A DNA stretch of 64,000 bases. Origin: Chryseobacterium sp. W4I1 (GTDB lineage: Bacteria; Bacteroidota; Bacteroidia; Flavobacteriales; Weeksellaceae). The number at the start of each line of letters is the position of its first letter. Positions within the stretch are counted from its first letter, which is position 1. A program made the translations under genes and the position numbers. Where the stretch lies: NCBI RefSeq assembly GCF_030816115.1, contig NZ_JAUSXQ010000001.1, positions 3,100,001 through 3,164,000 of the forward strand. The letters run 5' to 3'. This document shows, piece by piece, positions 26,961 to 36,451 of the stretch. Under the pieces are notes generated by a model. That model was not told the DNA's origin, ran no database searches, and was given only the letters and a program-made list of their open reading frames with translations.

Positions 26961-27908
26961 TTAATTATTTATGTTTTTGTTTTCTTCAAACTTTACAAAA
27001 ACCGGAAAGTGGTCACTATATCCGCCTAAATACCGTGTTCCGGCATAGGTTCTAAAAGGACGTCCTTCAAAATTTCTTGTTCGGCTGCTTATTTTTTCAG
27101 AATTAAATATTTGAGCATTCTGAAATTTCAAAACATCATTATCAAAAAAAGATTTTGATAAGATAATTTGGTCATATAACAGCCCGTCTTTATAATGAAA
27201 AGTAGAATAATTTCTTGTATAGAACAAGTCTTGAAAAGGATTTACCAAAACCTTTTCACGATCATTGTCGTATAAAACGTTTACCAAATTTTCATCATCC
27301 GGGTTTTCGTTAAAATCACCGCACAATATGACATGTTCCTTGTCGAAGTTTACAATTTTCAGGATCCGTTCCCGGATTTCATTAAGAATAAAGTCTCTTT
27401 TAGGCTTATTGACGTCTTTTTCTCGCTTGGAGGGAAGATGGGCGATAAAGACATTAATAACAGCTCCTTTATATTTAACCTTAGAAAAAAGTACGTCTCT
27501 GGTTGTGTCGTAATTTTCTGTGTTTTTATTTAAAATCTCGAAAAAGAAAGTGATCGTTTCTGAATCTATAATCTCCACTTTATTTTTATCATAGAGCATA
27601 GCTACATCCACTTTTCTTTCATCCATAGAATTGTAATGCACAATCCCATATTCGGAATTAAAAGGTTCCATTTCCACCAAGTCTTCCAAAACTTTCCTTC
27701 CGGAAACTTCAGATAAACCAATCAGAAACGGGAGGACACCATTTTCCTCCTTCATCAATTGAAAAACATGTGAAATTTTAAAAAGCTTATTTCTATATCT
27801 ACTTTCATCCCAATTTTTCAAACCTGATTTTGTAGGATCTAATTGATGAACAGGTTTAGGGTCTGGCAAAAATAAATTTTCGACATTGTAAAAAGAGAAC
27901 ATCTCCAT
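26961..27908 (-). CDS. Endonuclease/exonuclease/phosphatase family protein
   Basis: The 315-aa protein shows the EEP fold motifs in order: F-Y-N-V-E-N-L-F (metal Asn), G-L-S-E-V-S-G (metal Glu), C-G-D-F-N-E-N-P (catalytic Asp/Asn), and G-Y-S-D-H-F-P-V (catalytic Asp/His). There is no signal peptide, so it acts in the cytoplasm. Substrate could be nucleic acid or a phosphoester. First gene of the operon with lrp and deoC. Confidence 0.85.
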   Translation of the reverse strand: MEMFSFYNVENLFLPDPKPVHQLDPTKSGLKNWDESRYRNKLFKISHVFQLMKEENGVLPFLIGLSEVSGRKVLEDLVEMEPFNSEYGIVHYNSMDERKVDVAMLYDKNKVEIIDSETITFFFEILNKNTENYDTTRDVLFSKVKYKGAVINVFIAHLPSKREKDVNKPKRDFILNEIRERILKIVNFDKEHVILCGDFNENPDDENLVNVLYDNDREKVLVNPFQDLFYTRNYSTFHYKDGLLYDQIILSKSFFDNDVLKFQNAQIFNSEKISSRTRNFEGRPFRTYAGTRYLGGYSDHFPVFVKFEENKNINN

Positions 27909-28283
27909 CTTCGCAATTGCTATCTTAAAATTATCAAATTCTTTTCGTTGTAAATTTATTATTTTTTTTCAAATTCCATTAAATTTATTTATAATATTTT
28001 CATATTAATACTATACAGGCCATACAATATATTTAACAAAAAATATCAACTAAAATAGCGCATTTACTGCCAAATTATTAAGCATTCAAAATAATGTTAC
28101 GTGAAGACAAAATTAAAACAATATATACATCCTAAGTTAACAGGAAAAAAATTATAAATAAATGAATAAATGGTTGATAATTTTTACACATTTTGGGTTT
28201 TATATCAATTCTTATTAAGTTCCGAAAATCGCATCCCGGAAATGTGAAAAAAAGTTTACAAATAGGCCATTTATCTTATTAAT
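27909..28283. other. AT-rich intergenic region
   Basis: 375 bp upstream of the EEP gene and downstream of trmD. I see no gene, RNA or repeat, and no clear terminator for trmD. Confidence 0.5.
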
Positions 28284-28955
28284 TTAAAGCAGATCCGGAC
28301 GTTTTTCTTTTGTAATCCTAATGGCTTCGTCCTGGCGCCATTCTTCAATTTTGGCAAAATTACCGCTGAGAAGGATTTTCGGCACCTCTAAACCTTTATA
28401 AACTTCAGGTCTCGTATAGATAGGCGGCGAAAGGAGATCATCCTGAAAGCTGTCTGTCAGTGCACTCTGCTCATCATTGAGCACTCCGGGAATCAGTCTT
28501 ATAATAGAATCTGCCAGAACACATGCTGCCAGCTCTCCTCCGGTAAGGACATAATCGCCAATAGAAATTTCTTTGGTGATGTGAAGATCCCGTACTCTCT
28601 GATCAATGCCTTTGTAATGGCCGCACAGGAAAATCAGATTATCTTTTATAGAAAGGCTATTCGCCATTCTTTGGTTTAATGTCACACCGTCCGGTGTCAG
28701 GTAGATCACTTCGTCATATTCCCTTTGGGATTTGAGTTCGGAAATACATTTATCCAGCGGCTCTATCATCATTACCATTCCTGCTCCGCCTCCATAGGGC
28801 TCATCATCAATCTGTCTGTGCTTATTGATGGCATAATCTCTAACGTGATGAAAATGGACTTCTACTAAACCTTTATCCATTGCTCTTCTCAAAATAGAAG
28901 TCTGAAACGGACTTTCCATCAATTCTGGAAGTACGCTTATAATATCAATTCTCAT
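28284..28955 (-). CDS. trmD: tRNA (guanine37-N1)-methyltransferase
   Basis: TrmD methylates G37 next to the anticodon with SAM, preventing frameshifts. The trefoil-knot motifs are present: [11 protein letters not shown] near residue 50, [11 protein letters not shown] near 110, and [11 protein letters not shown]. The length of 223 aa is normal. Its start overlaps the stop of the upstream NDH-2-type gene by four bases, so they are coupled. Confidence 0.96.
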   Translation of the reverse strand: MRIDIISVLPELMESPFQTSILRRAMDKGLVEVHFHHVRDYAINKHRQIDDEPYGGGAGMVMMIEPLDKCISELKSQREYDEVIYLTPDGVTLNQRMANSLSIKDNLIFLCGHYKGIDQRVRDLHITKEISIGDYVLTGGELAACVLADSIIRLIPGVLNDEQSALTDSFQDDLLSPPIYTRPEVYKGLEVPKILLSGNFAKIEEWRQDEAIRITKEKRPDLL

Positions 28956-30214
28956 TGTAATGTTCCGTTTTTCTTATTAGGTGAAATAATTAATCTTAAA
29001 GAAGAGTCTTTATTGAAATAGCTCCACATCCAGTTGAAAAAGACAGCCAGCTTATTTCTCACACTCAGAATAAGCATGAGGTGAAGAAACATCCAGAAAT
29101 ACCATGCCAGGAATCCCTGGAATTTGATAAACGGAAGATCTACGACAGCCCTATGCTTTCCAATGGTTGCCAGTGAACCCTGATCTTTGTATTCATACTC
29201 TATCCAATCACCTTCATTCTTCTTTAAAAAGTTTTTACCTAAATTTTTTGCTTGATTAATGGCTACGTTTGCTACCTGCGGATGTCCCTGTGGATATTTT
29301 GGAGTTTCCATATAGGCAATATCTCCAATTGCATAAATATTGTCGTAACCTTTTATTTTATTAAATCGGTCTACTATATATCTGTTTCTAATTAATTTTT
29401 CTGCTGGAAATCCATCAACTACATTTCCCGTGACACCAGCTGCCCAGATCACATTGTTGGACGGAATATCTTTTCCGCTCTTCATAAAGACTTTATTTCC
29501 GTCATATTCTGTAACGACTTCACCACTTAAGAAAGTTACGCCAAGATCTTTGAGATATTTTTCAGATTTTTCCTGAGCTTCACTGCTCATTACAGCAAGG
29601 GGCTTTTCTGTGGAACTTACCAGAATAATCTTAAGCTGGTTAAAATTCATGTAGGGATAATCTCTGGGAAGAATTTCTTTTTTCATTTCGGCAAAAGCTC
29701 CAGCCAGTTCTACACCGGTTGGACCACTTCCTACGATAACAATATTCCAGTTACCATCATCGCTTCTGCTTTTTTCAAGAATCAATTTTTCAAAGGTCAT
29801 CAGGATATGATTTCTGATCCCTATTGCTTCCTGGGTATTTTTCATTCCAAAAGCCTTTGATTCCAAGTCTTTGTTTCCAAAGAAGTTCGTTTTACATCCG
29901 GTGGCTATGATGAGTTTATCATAGGTGAATTCAGCTTCATCCGTAATCACTTTGTTATGCACAGAATCGATTTCTTTGACTTCAGTGAGACGAAACTGGG
30001 TATTTCTGGACCGCTGAAAAATCTTCCTGAAAGGAAAGGAAATATTGGAAGGCTCTATCCTTCCACAGGCAACCTGATAAAAAAGCGGCTGAAACATATG
30101 ATGATTCACCCGATCCAGAACGATTACTTTTTTGTTCTTGTTATTTAACGTTTTTGCAAGCTGCAGCCCCGCAAATCCTCCTCCTATAATGATGATTTTT
30201 TCGCGTGTTTCCAT
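28952..30214 (-). CDS. Type II NADH dehydrogenase-like FAD oxidoreductase
   Basis: The protein of 420 aa has the FAD motif I-I-G-G-G-F-A-G-L near residue 8, the NAD motif [12 protein letters not shown] near 165, and Y-A-I-G-D-I-A near 300. The C-terminal hydrophobic helices ([12 protein letters not shown]) would anchor it to the inner membrane. NDH-2 enzymes pass electrons from NADH to menaquinone without pumping protons. I chose ATG 30214, since the earlier in-frame TTG at 30223 lies inside the -7 box. Confidence 0.9.
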   Translation of the reverse strand: METREKIIIIGGGFAGLQLAKTLNNKNKKVIVLDRVNHHMFQPLFYQVACGRIEPSNISFPFRKIFQRSRNTQFRLTEVKEIDSVHNKVITDEAEFTYDKLIIATGCKTNFFGNKDLESKAFGMKNTQEAIGIRNHILMTFEKLILEKSRSDDGNWNIVIVGSGPTGVELAGAFAEMKKEILPRDYPYMNFNQLKIILVSSTEKPLAVMSSEAQEKSEKYLKDLGVTFLSGEVVTEYDGNKVFMKSGKDIPSNNVIWAAGVTGNVVDGFPAEKLIRNRYIVDRFNKIKGYDNIYAIGDIAYMETPKYPQGHPQVANVAINQAKNLGKNFLKKNEGDWIEYEYKDQGSLATIGKHRAVVDLPFIKFQGFLAWYFWMFLHLMLILSVRNKLAVFFNWMWSYFNKDSSLRLIISPNKKNGTLQ

Positions 30215-30220
30215 AATACA

Positions 30221-30228
30221 CAAATTTA
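30221..30228 (-). promoter_or_regulatory. -7 box abutting the NDH-2 start
   Basis: On the minus strand TAAATTTG is followed by six bases and ATG, implying a leaderless or very short leader. No clear -33 box. Confidence 0.5.
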
Positions 30229-30262
30229 CTGATTTTATTTAGCATTTAGAAGTGAAAAAAGT

Positions 30263-30270
30263 TAGTTTTG
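30263..30270 (+). promoter_or_regulatory. -7 box before the GH25 gene
   Basis: TAGTTTTG ends nine bases before ATG 30280. It contains the TTG that could otherwise be taken as a start at 30268. Confidence 0.45.
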
Positions 30271-30279
30271 CAAAACTTT

Positions 30280-31143
30280 ATGACACCCAGAAAGTACACC
30301 AAAAAAACTGCCAAAAAAGTACATGAGAACCGTCGGAAGAATTATTTTTTCCGGAGAAAAGTAATATTGGCTGTTTTAATTCTGGCTTTAATTGGGACCG
30401 GATTTTATCTGAAGCAGTCTATCAGCTATTATTATGCACTTTACTTTAATAAATTCAGTCATAAAAAACTTCACAACAGCGAAATAGAAACTTTAAGAAT
30501 CCAGAAAATTCTTTCGGCCAATCTTGATAAAACTTATGGCTTTGATGTTTCTCATTACCAGAACAAGGAAGATATAAAATGGGACAGTTTAAGCATCGGA
30601 AATAAAACCATTCCGCTTGAATTTGTGGTGATGCGTGCTACGATGGGAAACCGGAATGCAGATAAACATTTTAATGAATTCTGGGCAAAGGCTCAAAAAT
30701 ATAATCTGATCCGTGGCGCTTATCATTTTTACAGGGCAGATGAAGATCCTGTAATCCAGGCCAACAATTTTTTAGCAAATGTAAAACTGGAAAGCGGAGA
30801 TCTCCCGCCTATTCTGGATATCGAAAAGATCCCAAAACGGAAAACGAACAAAAAACTGATTGAAGACTTAAAAGTGTGGTGCAAAATCGTGGAGGAAACT
30901 TACGGTGAAAAACCAATCATCTATACTTATTATCATTATTATAAAGATTTCCTGAAAGGAGAATTTGACGGCTATCCACTCTGGCTGGCCAATTACAATG
31001 ATGTCCCCTCTCCCACTCCAAATGATCCTTGGGATTTCTGGCAGTTTACGGAAAACGGAATTGTTCATGGGATCAATACGAAAGTAGATCTTGATATTTA
31101 CAATGGAAGTACATGGTCTTTGAAGAGGCTGACACTGGATTAG
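30280..31143 (+). CDS. GH25 lysozyme-family protein, membrane anchored
   Basis: A basic N terminus and one membrane helix (about residues 25-45) precede a GH25 barrel (about 85-285). Active-site signs are G-F-D-V-S-H-Y-Q-N, P-P-I-L-D-I-E-K (Asp and Glu pair), and the closing D-F-W-Q-F-T and V-D-L-D-I-Y-N. The family cuts peptidoglycan between MurNAc and GlcNAc. With a type II anchor it would act on the cell wall from the periplasmic face. Start set at ATG 30280, because the earlier TTG overlaps the promoter. Confidence 0.88.
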   Translation: MTPRKYTKKTAKKVHENRRKNYFFRRKVILAVLILALIGTGFYLKQSISYYYALYFNKFSHKKLHNSEIETLRIQKILSANLDKTYGFDVSHYQNKEDIKWDSLSIGNKTIPLEFVVMRATMGNRNADKHFNEFWAKAQKYNLIRGAYHFYRADEDPVIQANNFLANVKLESGDLPPILDIEKIPKRKTNKKLIEDLKVWCKIVEETYGEKPIIYTYYHYYKDFLKGEFDGYPLWLANYNDVPSPTPNDPWDFWQFTENGIVHGINTKVDLDIYNGSTWSLKRLTLD

Positions 31144-31149
31144 CAGGAA

Positions 31150-31280
31150 TAAAAGATGGGAGATGGAAATTTTCTAAGGCCGGAAGAACTATTCTCCCTA
31201 ACCTATTTACTTTTGGGCTGATAAAAACTGATTCTCCCATTATCTCCCAACATCCATCTTCCCTCTTCCAGCCCAAAAAC
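31150..31280. repeat. Purine-rich intergenic repeat with inverted arms
   Basis: Left arm contains AAAGATGGGAGATGG (31152-31166). The right side (31234-31272) read on the other strand has GGGCTGGAAGAGGGAAGATGG and GGGAGATAATGGG. The arms share GATGG and GGGAGAT blocks. It lies between two converging genes. Confidence 0.45.
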
Positions 31281-32926
31281 TATTTCCCCAGAAACCTTAG
31301 AATATCCGCATTCAATTCATCTGCATGTTCAAAAGGAATCATGTGGGTCGCATTTTTGTAGATCCTAAGTTCAGCATTCGGAATTTCCCTGGCTATCATT
31401 TCGGTATGATCCTGTTTGATCACATCTTTATCACCAGCAATTACCAAAACCGGACTTTGTATTTTTGAAAGGTCTTTCTTGCTGATATGCGGTTCTTTTA
31501 GCATGATTGTTACCAATCTGCGTTCGTCAAATTTCTCAGGTTTATTCTCAATATTCAGTACCAGGAGCTGGTTTTTCAAATGGGTAACCAGTCTTTCGTC
31601 AACACCTTTAGGAAAAGCATTGGCTCCGATAGCTATTAGTTTATTAAGATTTTCCGGATATTTTAGAGCAAATTCAAGTCCTGTGATTCCGCCATCGCTC
31701 CAGCCTGCAATATTTATTTTCTTTAACCCCAACTGATCTGCAAGCGCTTTTATATCTTCTGCAAATTGAGTATAAGTAAATTCTCTATGAGATGTATCGG
31801 TACTTTTACCCTGTCCCCTTGTATCTACAACAATCACTTTGAACTGTTTGGAAAGAACCGGGATCTGTTGGTAAAAATCCTTTATACTCCCGGAATTTCC
31901 ATGAAGAAGAAAAAGAGGTTCTCCTTCTCCGTAGGTTTCGTAGTAAAGCTTTGTATCTTTTAATGCAAGATAATTACCTGTCGATTCATTTTTTCCGTAG
32001 CCTGAATTTTCAGCTTCTGTCTGATACTGGGAAACATCAGAAATCAGCCCTTCAAGGTCATCCCCTAAAGCAGCTGTTTCGTCTTTGATATTTTTTGCAC
32101 TTTTATCCACTTTTACATCTATGTTGATCGCAGGTGCCGCCAGAGTCATTTTCTGCCAGTCTCCATAAAATTTTCTAATAAATCCTGTTCTGAAAAGAGC
32201 TGCACTGATATTGATCTTTCCTTCAAATTCTTTTAAAAATTGAATTCCAATGAAGAATTTACCCTGCACCCAGATATTATGTTCATTAACATCCAGCGTA
32301 TAGGTTCCATCTTTGATCATATCCTTGGTAAGCTCCACTGTGATCTCTTCATCCAGAATATTCTGATCGGGAAATCCGTTTTTCTCACTATAAATACTGT
32401 ATCGCATCAGTACAGGCATATTGGAGGTATAGCTGGCAATATTCAGATTGATGTTTTTGATCTTGGATCTCTTGTTGGCATTAAATTCCAACGCAGTTTC
32501 ACCAAGGAAATCTTCTTTTTTGAATTGGGAATTAACAGAATACAGGACGCTTTTTGTCTTGGTATTAACACCCCAGTTTTTGTCAATCAGTTTCTTAACT
32601 TTGATGTTGACTTCCTTTATGGTTTTAATCTTTTCTTTTAAAAAGATCTGTTGACCATCCTTTTTTTTGAAATTCTGTACGGATTCAGTATAAGGTTCAT
32701 AACCGGGAACCTCTATCCTGAGCTTTTGGGAATTCTCGAGCCCGGAAAGATCAATGGAGAAATTTCCCTTTTCGTCAGAAACCGTTCCTTTATTTTCTTT
32801 TTCGATTCCTATCTTTACATAAGGAATAGGTTGGTTTTCATTTTTAGCAATCACCGTTCCGGAAATGACCTGGGCATTGAAAAGATATGCTGCAAAAAGA
32901 AAGAATAGAGTATTGAGTTTTTTCAT
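31280..32926 (-). CDS. Secreted alpha/beta hydrolase with N-terminal CarboxypepD_reg-like domain
   Basis: A signal peptide (ending L-F-N-A-Q) is followed by a carboxypeptidase-regulatory-like domain with the classic start V-I-S-G-T-V-I-A-K-N-E-N. A middle beta region (about 110-290) follows, then an alpha/beta hydrolase (about 310-548). Its oxyanion segment is L-H-G-N-S-G-S, the nucleophile S410 in G-W-S-D-G-G, the acid Asp in A-G-D-K-D, and the catalytic His in A-T-H-M-I-P-F. An esterase or lipase acting in the periplasm or outer membrane is likely. ATG 32926 gives a clean signal peptide; an upstream start at 32944 adds six residues. Confidence 0.82.
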   Translation of the reverse strand: MKKLNTLFFLFAAYLFNAQVISGTVIAKNENQPIPYVKIGIEKENKGTVSDEKGNFSIDLSGLENSQKLRIEVPGYEPYTESVQNFKKKDGQQIFLKEKIKTIKEVNIKVKKLIDKNWGVNTKTKSVLYSVNSQFKKEDFLGETALEFNANKRSKIKNINLNIASYTSNMPVLMRYSIYSEKNGFPDQNILDEEITVELTKDMIKDGTYTLDVNEHNIWVQGKFFIGIQFLKEFEGKINISAALFRTGFIRKFYGDWQKMTLAAPAINIDVKVDKSAKNIKDETAALGDDLEGLISDVSQYQTEAENSGYGKNESTGNYLALKDTKLYYETYGEGEPLFLLHGNSGSIKDFYQQIPVLSKQFKVIVVDTRGQGKSTDTSHREFTYTQFAEDIKALADQLGLKKINIAGWSDGGITGLEFALKYPENLNKLIAIGANAFPKGVDERLVTHLKNQLLVLNIENKPEKFDERRLVTIMLKEPHISKKDLSKIQSPVLVIAGDKDVIKQDHTEMIAREIPNAELRIYKNATHMIPFEHADELNADILRFLGK

Positions 32927-33157
32927 AGTATAAGTTTGGTGCAAAATTCTCTATTTCCTGCATTCATCAGTCATAACAGATTATTAAATTTAAAGCCACT
33001 TTAGTTAAATTTATAATAAAAAATCACCAACCAGTGACCATAATTCTAAAAAATACATAATTCCGATCCTTTATCAATGAAACCGCTGAACTGCATTTCA
33101 GAATTTAATTCAGGGATTTGAATCGTGTTATGTAAAAGTTTTCTGGTTACATTTTTG

Positions 33158-33165
33158 TACTTTTG
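33158..33165 (+). promoter_or_regulatory. -7 box before the ABC-F gene
   Basis: TACTTTTG lies 39 bases before ATG 33205. The -33 position is T-rich but lacks TTG. Confidence 0.4.
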
Positions 33166-33204
33166 CGGCTCAATACAAAATCAATATCAAACCATTACAT
33201 TCCA

Positions 33205-35094
33205 ATGAATTACGTTTCTGTAGAAAATCTTACTAAATCTTACGGCATCAAAGTCTTGTTCCAGGATATCTCTTTTCATGTCAATGAAGGGGACAAAATA
33301 GCCATCGTTGCCAAAAACGGAAGCGGAAAATCTACCCTTCTTAAAATATTAATGGGGAAAGAAATTGCAGACAGCGGAACTGTAAGCATCAATAAGGATA
33401 TTCAGGTGGTTTTATTTGACCAGGAAATCGATTTTGATTCTGATCTTACTATTGATGAGTTTATGATGACGCTTGATTCCGCCCCTATTCAGGCTTTGAA
33501 AAATTATCATAAATCCTTGCTTTCCACAGATTATGATTTCATTGAAAAAGCTTTGGCAGAAATGGAAATCCATAAGGCCTGGGATCTGGAGAATGACATG
33601 AAACAAATTCTGTCTCAGCTAAAGATCACAGATCTGGAAGCAAAAATGGGAACACTTTCGGGAGGGCAGATCAAACGTGTTGCTTTAGCAAAGCTATTGA
33701 CTGAAACGAGAGCTGAACACCGCCATACACTTCTGATCATGGATGAGCCTACCAACCACCTTGATGTGGAAATGGTAGAATGGCTAGAAAGCTATCTGAG
33801 TAAAGCAAAAATCACATTGATTCTGGTGACTCACGACCGGTATTTCCTGGATGCCGTTTGTGGAATTATCTGGGAAATGGAAGATAAAAACCTGTATGTT
33901 CATAATGGTTCTTATGCAACTTATCTTGAAAATAAGATGATTCGTGAGGATAATATGAACTCTACCATCGATAAAGCGAATAATCTTTACAGGAAAGAAC
34001 TTGAATGGATGCGCAGACAGCCTAAGGCCAGAACTACAAAATCGAAATCCAGACAAGATGACTTTTATGAAACTGAAAAAATAGCTAAAACTGACACGAG
34101 AAAAGAATCTCTAGAGCTTGACTTCGAGATGAAAAGACTCGGGAACAAAATTTTAGAGCTTAGAGATATTTCTAAAAGCTATGGTGATAAATTATTGCTA
34201 AAAGATTTCAGTTATCAGTTTCAAAGAGGTGAGAAAGTAGGAATCGTAGGAAAAAATGGTGCCGGAAAATCTACTTTACTAAATATCATCCAGGGGCTTG
34301 AACCAAAAGATTCTGGAGAAATTGAGACCGGAGAGACAATTAAATTCGGATATTTTTCACAAAAAGGATTAAAATATAAAGAAGATGAAAGAGTCATTGA
34401 TTTCATCAAGGAAATCTCCGAAAACTTTCCTTTAGCAAACGGAAAAACCATTTCTGCATCACAGTTTTTGAGACTGTTCCTGTTTGATGATCAAACACAA
34501 TATTCGCCTATTTCAAAACTTTCGGGAGGTGAAAAAAAAAGACTGCATCTGATGTATATTTTGTATCACAACCCTAACTTCCTGATATTTGACGAACCTA
34601 CAAATGATCTGGATCTTCCGACTCTTACCGTATTGGAAAACTTCCTGCTGAATTTTCAAGGCAGCTTGATTATTGTATCTCACGACAGGTATTTTATGGA
34701 CAGAATTGTTGACCATATTTTAGCTTTTGAAGGGCAGGGAAAAATCAGAGACTTTATCGGGAATTTCTCAGAATACAGAGAAGCCAAAAGCCGGGAGGAT
34801 GCGCTGGAAAAAAATGCAGTATCCAAACCTGAACCTGTAAAAGAAATTGTTGCAGCACCTCAGGTTTCTCAACCTTCTTCTCAAAAAAGAAAAATGTCAT
34901 TCAAAGAACAGAGGGAGCTGGAAACGATAGAAAAAGAAATGCCTGAACTTGAAGAAAAGCGTGCCAAGATCATGGACCAGCTCAATAACGAAACAGAATA
35001 CGAAAAGGTGGCCAGTCTTTCTGCAGAACTGGAAGCTATTTCTGAAAAGCTGGAAGGATATGAGATGAGATGGCTGGAACTTCAGGAAATATGA
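33205..35094 (+). CDS. ABC-F family ATPase (Uup-like)
   Basis: Two ATP-binding cassettes lie in one soluble chain of 629 aa. Walker A motifs are K-N-G-S-G-K-S-T near residue 37 and K-N-G-A-G-K-S-T near 349. Signatures are L-S-G-G-Q near 150 and L-S-G-G-E near 438. Walker B has M-D-E-P-T-N-H-L-D and F-D-E-P-T-N-D-L-D. There are no membrane segments, and a charged coiled coil fills the C terminus, as in Uup. ABC-F proteins act on ribosomes or structured nucleic acid; those that give antibiotic resistance cannot be told apart by eye. ATG 33205 starts M-N-Y-V-S-V, the usual family opening. Confidence 0.92.
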   Translation: MNYVSVENLTKSYGIKVLFQDISFHVNEGDKIAIVAKNGSGKSTLLKILMGKEIADSGTVSINKDIQVVLFDQEIDFDSDLTIDEFMMTLDSAPIQALKNYHKSLLSTDYDFIEKALAEMEIHKAWDLENDMKQILSQLKITDLEAKMGTLSGGQIKRVALAKLLTETRAEHRHTLLIMDEPTNHLDVEMVEWLESYLSKAKITLILVTHDRYFLDAVCGIIWEMEDKNLYVHNGSYATYLENKMIREDNMNSTIDKANNLYRKELEWMRRQPKARTTKSKSRQDDFYETEKIAKTDTRKESLELDFEMKRLGNKILELRDISKSYGDKLLLKDFSYQFQRGEKVGIVGKNGAGKSTLLNIIQGLEPKDSGEIETGETIKFGYFSQKGLKYKEDERVIDFIKEISENFPLANGKTISASQFLRLFLFDDQTQYSPISKLSGGEKKRLHLMYILYHNPNFLIFDEPTNDLDLPTLTVLENFLLNFQGSLIIVSHDRYFMDRIVDHILAFEGQGKIRDFIGNFSEYREAKSREDALEKNAVSKPEPVKEIVAAPQVSQPSSQKRKMSFKEQRELETIEKEMPELEEKRAKIMDQLNNETEYEKVASLSAELEAISEKLEGYEMRWLELQEI

Positions 35095-35103
35095 TGAGTA
35101 AAG

Positions 35104-35198
35104 GGATTTGAGAGTGGAAGAGTTTTAGGGTTATAGTGTTAGAAAATGCCAATTAGACTCAAATACTTTTACTCTAAAACTCTCCTACCCTCAAATCC
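35104..35198. repeat. Imperfect inverted repeat, about 28-bp arms
   Basis: The left arm is 35104-35131 (GGATTTGAGAGTGGAAGAG then TTTTAGGGT). The right arm is 35171-35198, whose reverse reads GGATTTGAGGGTAGGAGAG then TTTTAGAGT. The arms differ at only a few positions and sit between converging genes, where the hairpin could help to end transcription. Related sequence occurs at 24484 and 49532. Confidence 0.6.
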
Positions 35199-35207
35199 AA
35201 TATGCTC

Positions 35208-36263
35208 TTACAAATAAACTACTTTCCCGGCTTTTGAACTTTCAAGGGAGGCATCTATGATTTTCATATTCTGAACCACTTCCCTTCCCTGAGACGGCAA
35301 TGCATATCCGAAAACGATGTACTCATAGATCTGCTGATAGTAATTCATATAATTTCCGGGTTCGCTGGCGGTCAGTATCCTTTCTGTTTCTGAATCTTCA
35401 TTTAAAAAGTTTAAAATTCCATCTGTTCCTTCTAATGGCTTAGTCCATTCATTGCCATAGACAGGGATGGATCCTGCAACCAATTCATTTTCCTGGTTGT
35501 CTGTTCTTTCCTGCAGAAAACTTCCTTTTTCTCCGTGAACCGCATAAGCATAATGTGCTTCTTTGGTGAAAACAGATGATTTAAGCCTTACCCTAAGATC
35601 ATTCTTATAATATAGAAGGATTTCAAAATAGTCATTAGCATATTCTTCTCCTTTCATTGAGAAAACGTCGGCAAAAAGCTTTTCAGGATATCCGAAATAC
35701 TGTACAGCCTGATCTACCAGATGAGATCCCAGGTCATGCAAAGAACCTGAACCGGTCTGCTGAGGATCTTCTTTATGCTGTTTACCACTCGGTGCAGTAC
35801 GGAATCTATCGAAACGGATTTCTGCTTCTTTAATGGTTCCTAATTTTCCTTCACTCAATATTTTCTGTACCTGCAAAAAATCACGGTCAAACCTTCTGTT
35901 CTGGTAAACACTTAAGAACAATCCTTTTTCTTCTGCCAGATCCACCAGTTGTTCAGCTTCTGAAACACTTACTGTAAAAGGTTTTTCTACGATTATATTT
36001 TTCCCTGCTTCCAGTGCCATCTTTGCATATTCAAAATGGGTCTGCACAGGTGTATTGATAATCACCAGTTCTATATCTGCATTCTGAAGCATTTCTTCTA
36101 CGGAGCGGTAGATGGTGGCTTCGGGATATTTTTCTTTAGATTCTTCTTTGCTTCTTTCTACGACAGCAGCCATAAAAAACCCGGGATGCTCTTTCAAAAA
36201 AGGGGCATGAAATATTTTTCCGCTCATTCCAAAGGCACAAAGTCCTGCTTTTACCAATTGCAT
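35208..36263 (-). CDS. Gfo/Idh/MocA family oxidoreductase
   Basis: The N-terminal Rossmann domain has A-G-L-C-A-F-G-M-S-G-K near residue 5. The conserved E-K-P-F-T (about residue 93) carries the substrate-site Lys, and H-D-L-G-S-H-L-V-D near 170 carries the catalytic His/Asp. The 351-aa length fits NAD(P)-dependent sugar or inositol dehydrogenases. The substrate is unknown. An in-frame ATG at 36314 would add 17 unlikely residues, so ATG 36263 was chosen. Confidence 0.9.
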   Translation of the reverse strand: MQLVKAGLCAFGMSGKIFHAPFLKEHPGFFMAAVVERSKEESKEKYPEATIYRSVEEMLQNADIELVIINTPVQTHFEYAKMALEAGKNIIVEKPFTVSVSEAEQLVDLAEEKGLFLSVYQNRRFDRDFLQVQKILSEGKLGTIKEAEIRFDRFRTAPSGKQHKEDPQQTGSGSLHDLGSHLVDQAVQYFGYPEKLFADVFSMKGEEYANDYFEILLYYKNDLRVRLKSSVFTKEAHYAYAVHGEKGSFLQERTDNQENELVAGSIPVYGNEWTKPLEGTDGILNFLNEDSETERILTASEPGNYMNYYQQIYEYIVFGYALPSQGREVVQNMKIIDASLESSKAGKVVYL

Positions 36264-36407
36264 ATGTATAAATTTTAAACAAATATATTCAATAATCCTC
36301 AGTATAGAAATCAATAATATCAGTAATGAGTATTACAAAATTCTTTAAATATGATATAAATCATTTTATTGTTTTTATTAATTCTAAATTAACCCATTCC
36401 AAATTCT

Positions 36408-36415
36408 TATTTTTG
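36408..36415 (+). promoter_or_regulatory. -7 box before the siderophore receptor gene
   Basis: TATTTTTG lies 37 bases upstream of ATG 36452; no -33 box at standard spacing. No obvious Fur-like palindrome was recognised. Confidence 0.4.
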
Positions 36416-36451
36416 CCCCCTATTTAAAACTATTCTATATAAAAATAATAA

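Noticed and set aside
30268..30279. TTG start for the GH25 gene
   Set aside because: The TTG is part of the TAGTTTTG -7 box, so it would not be in the transcript.
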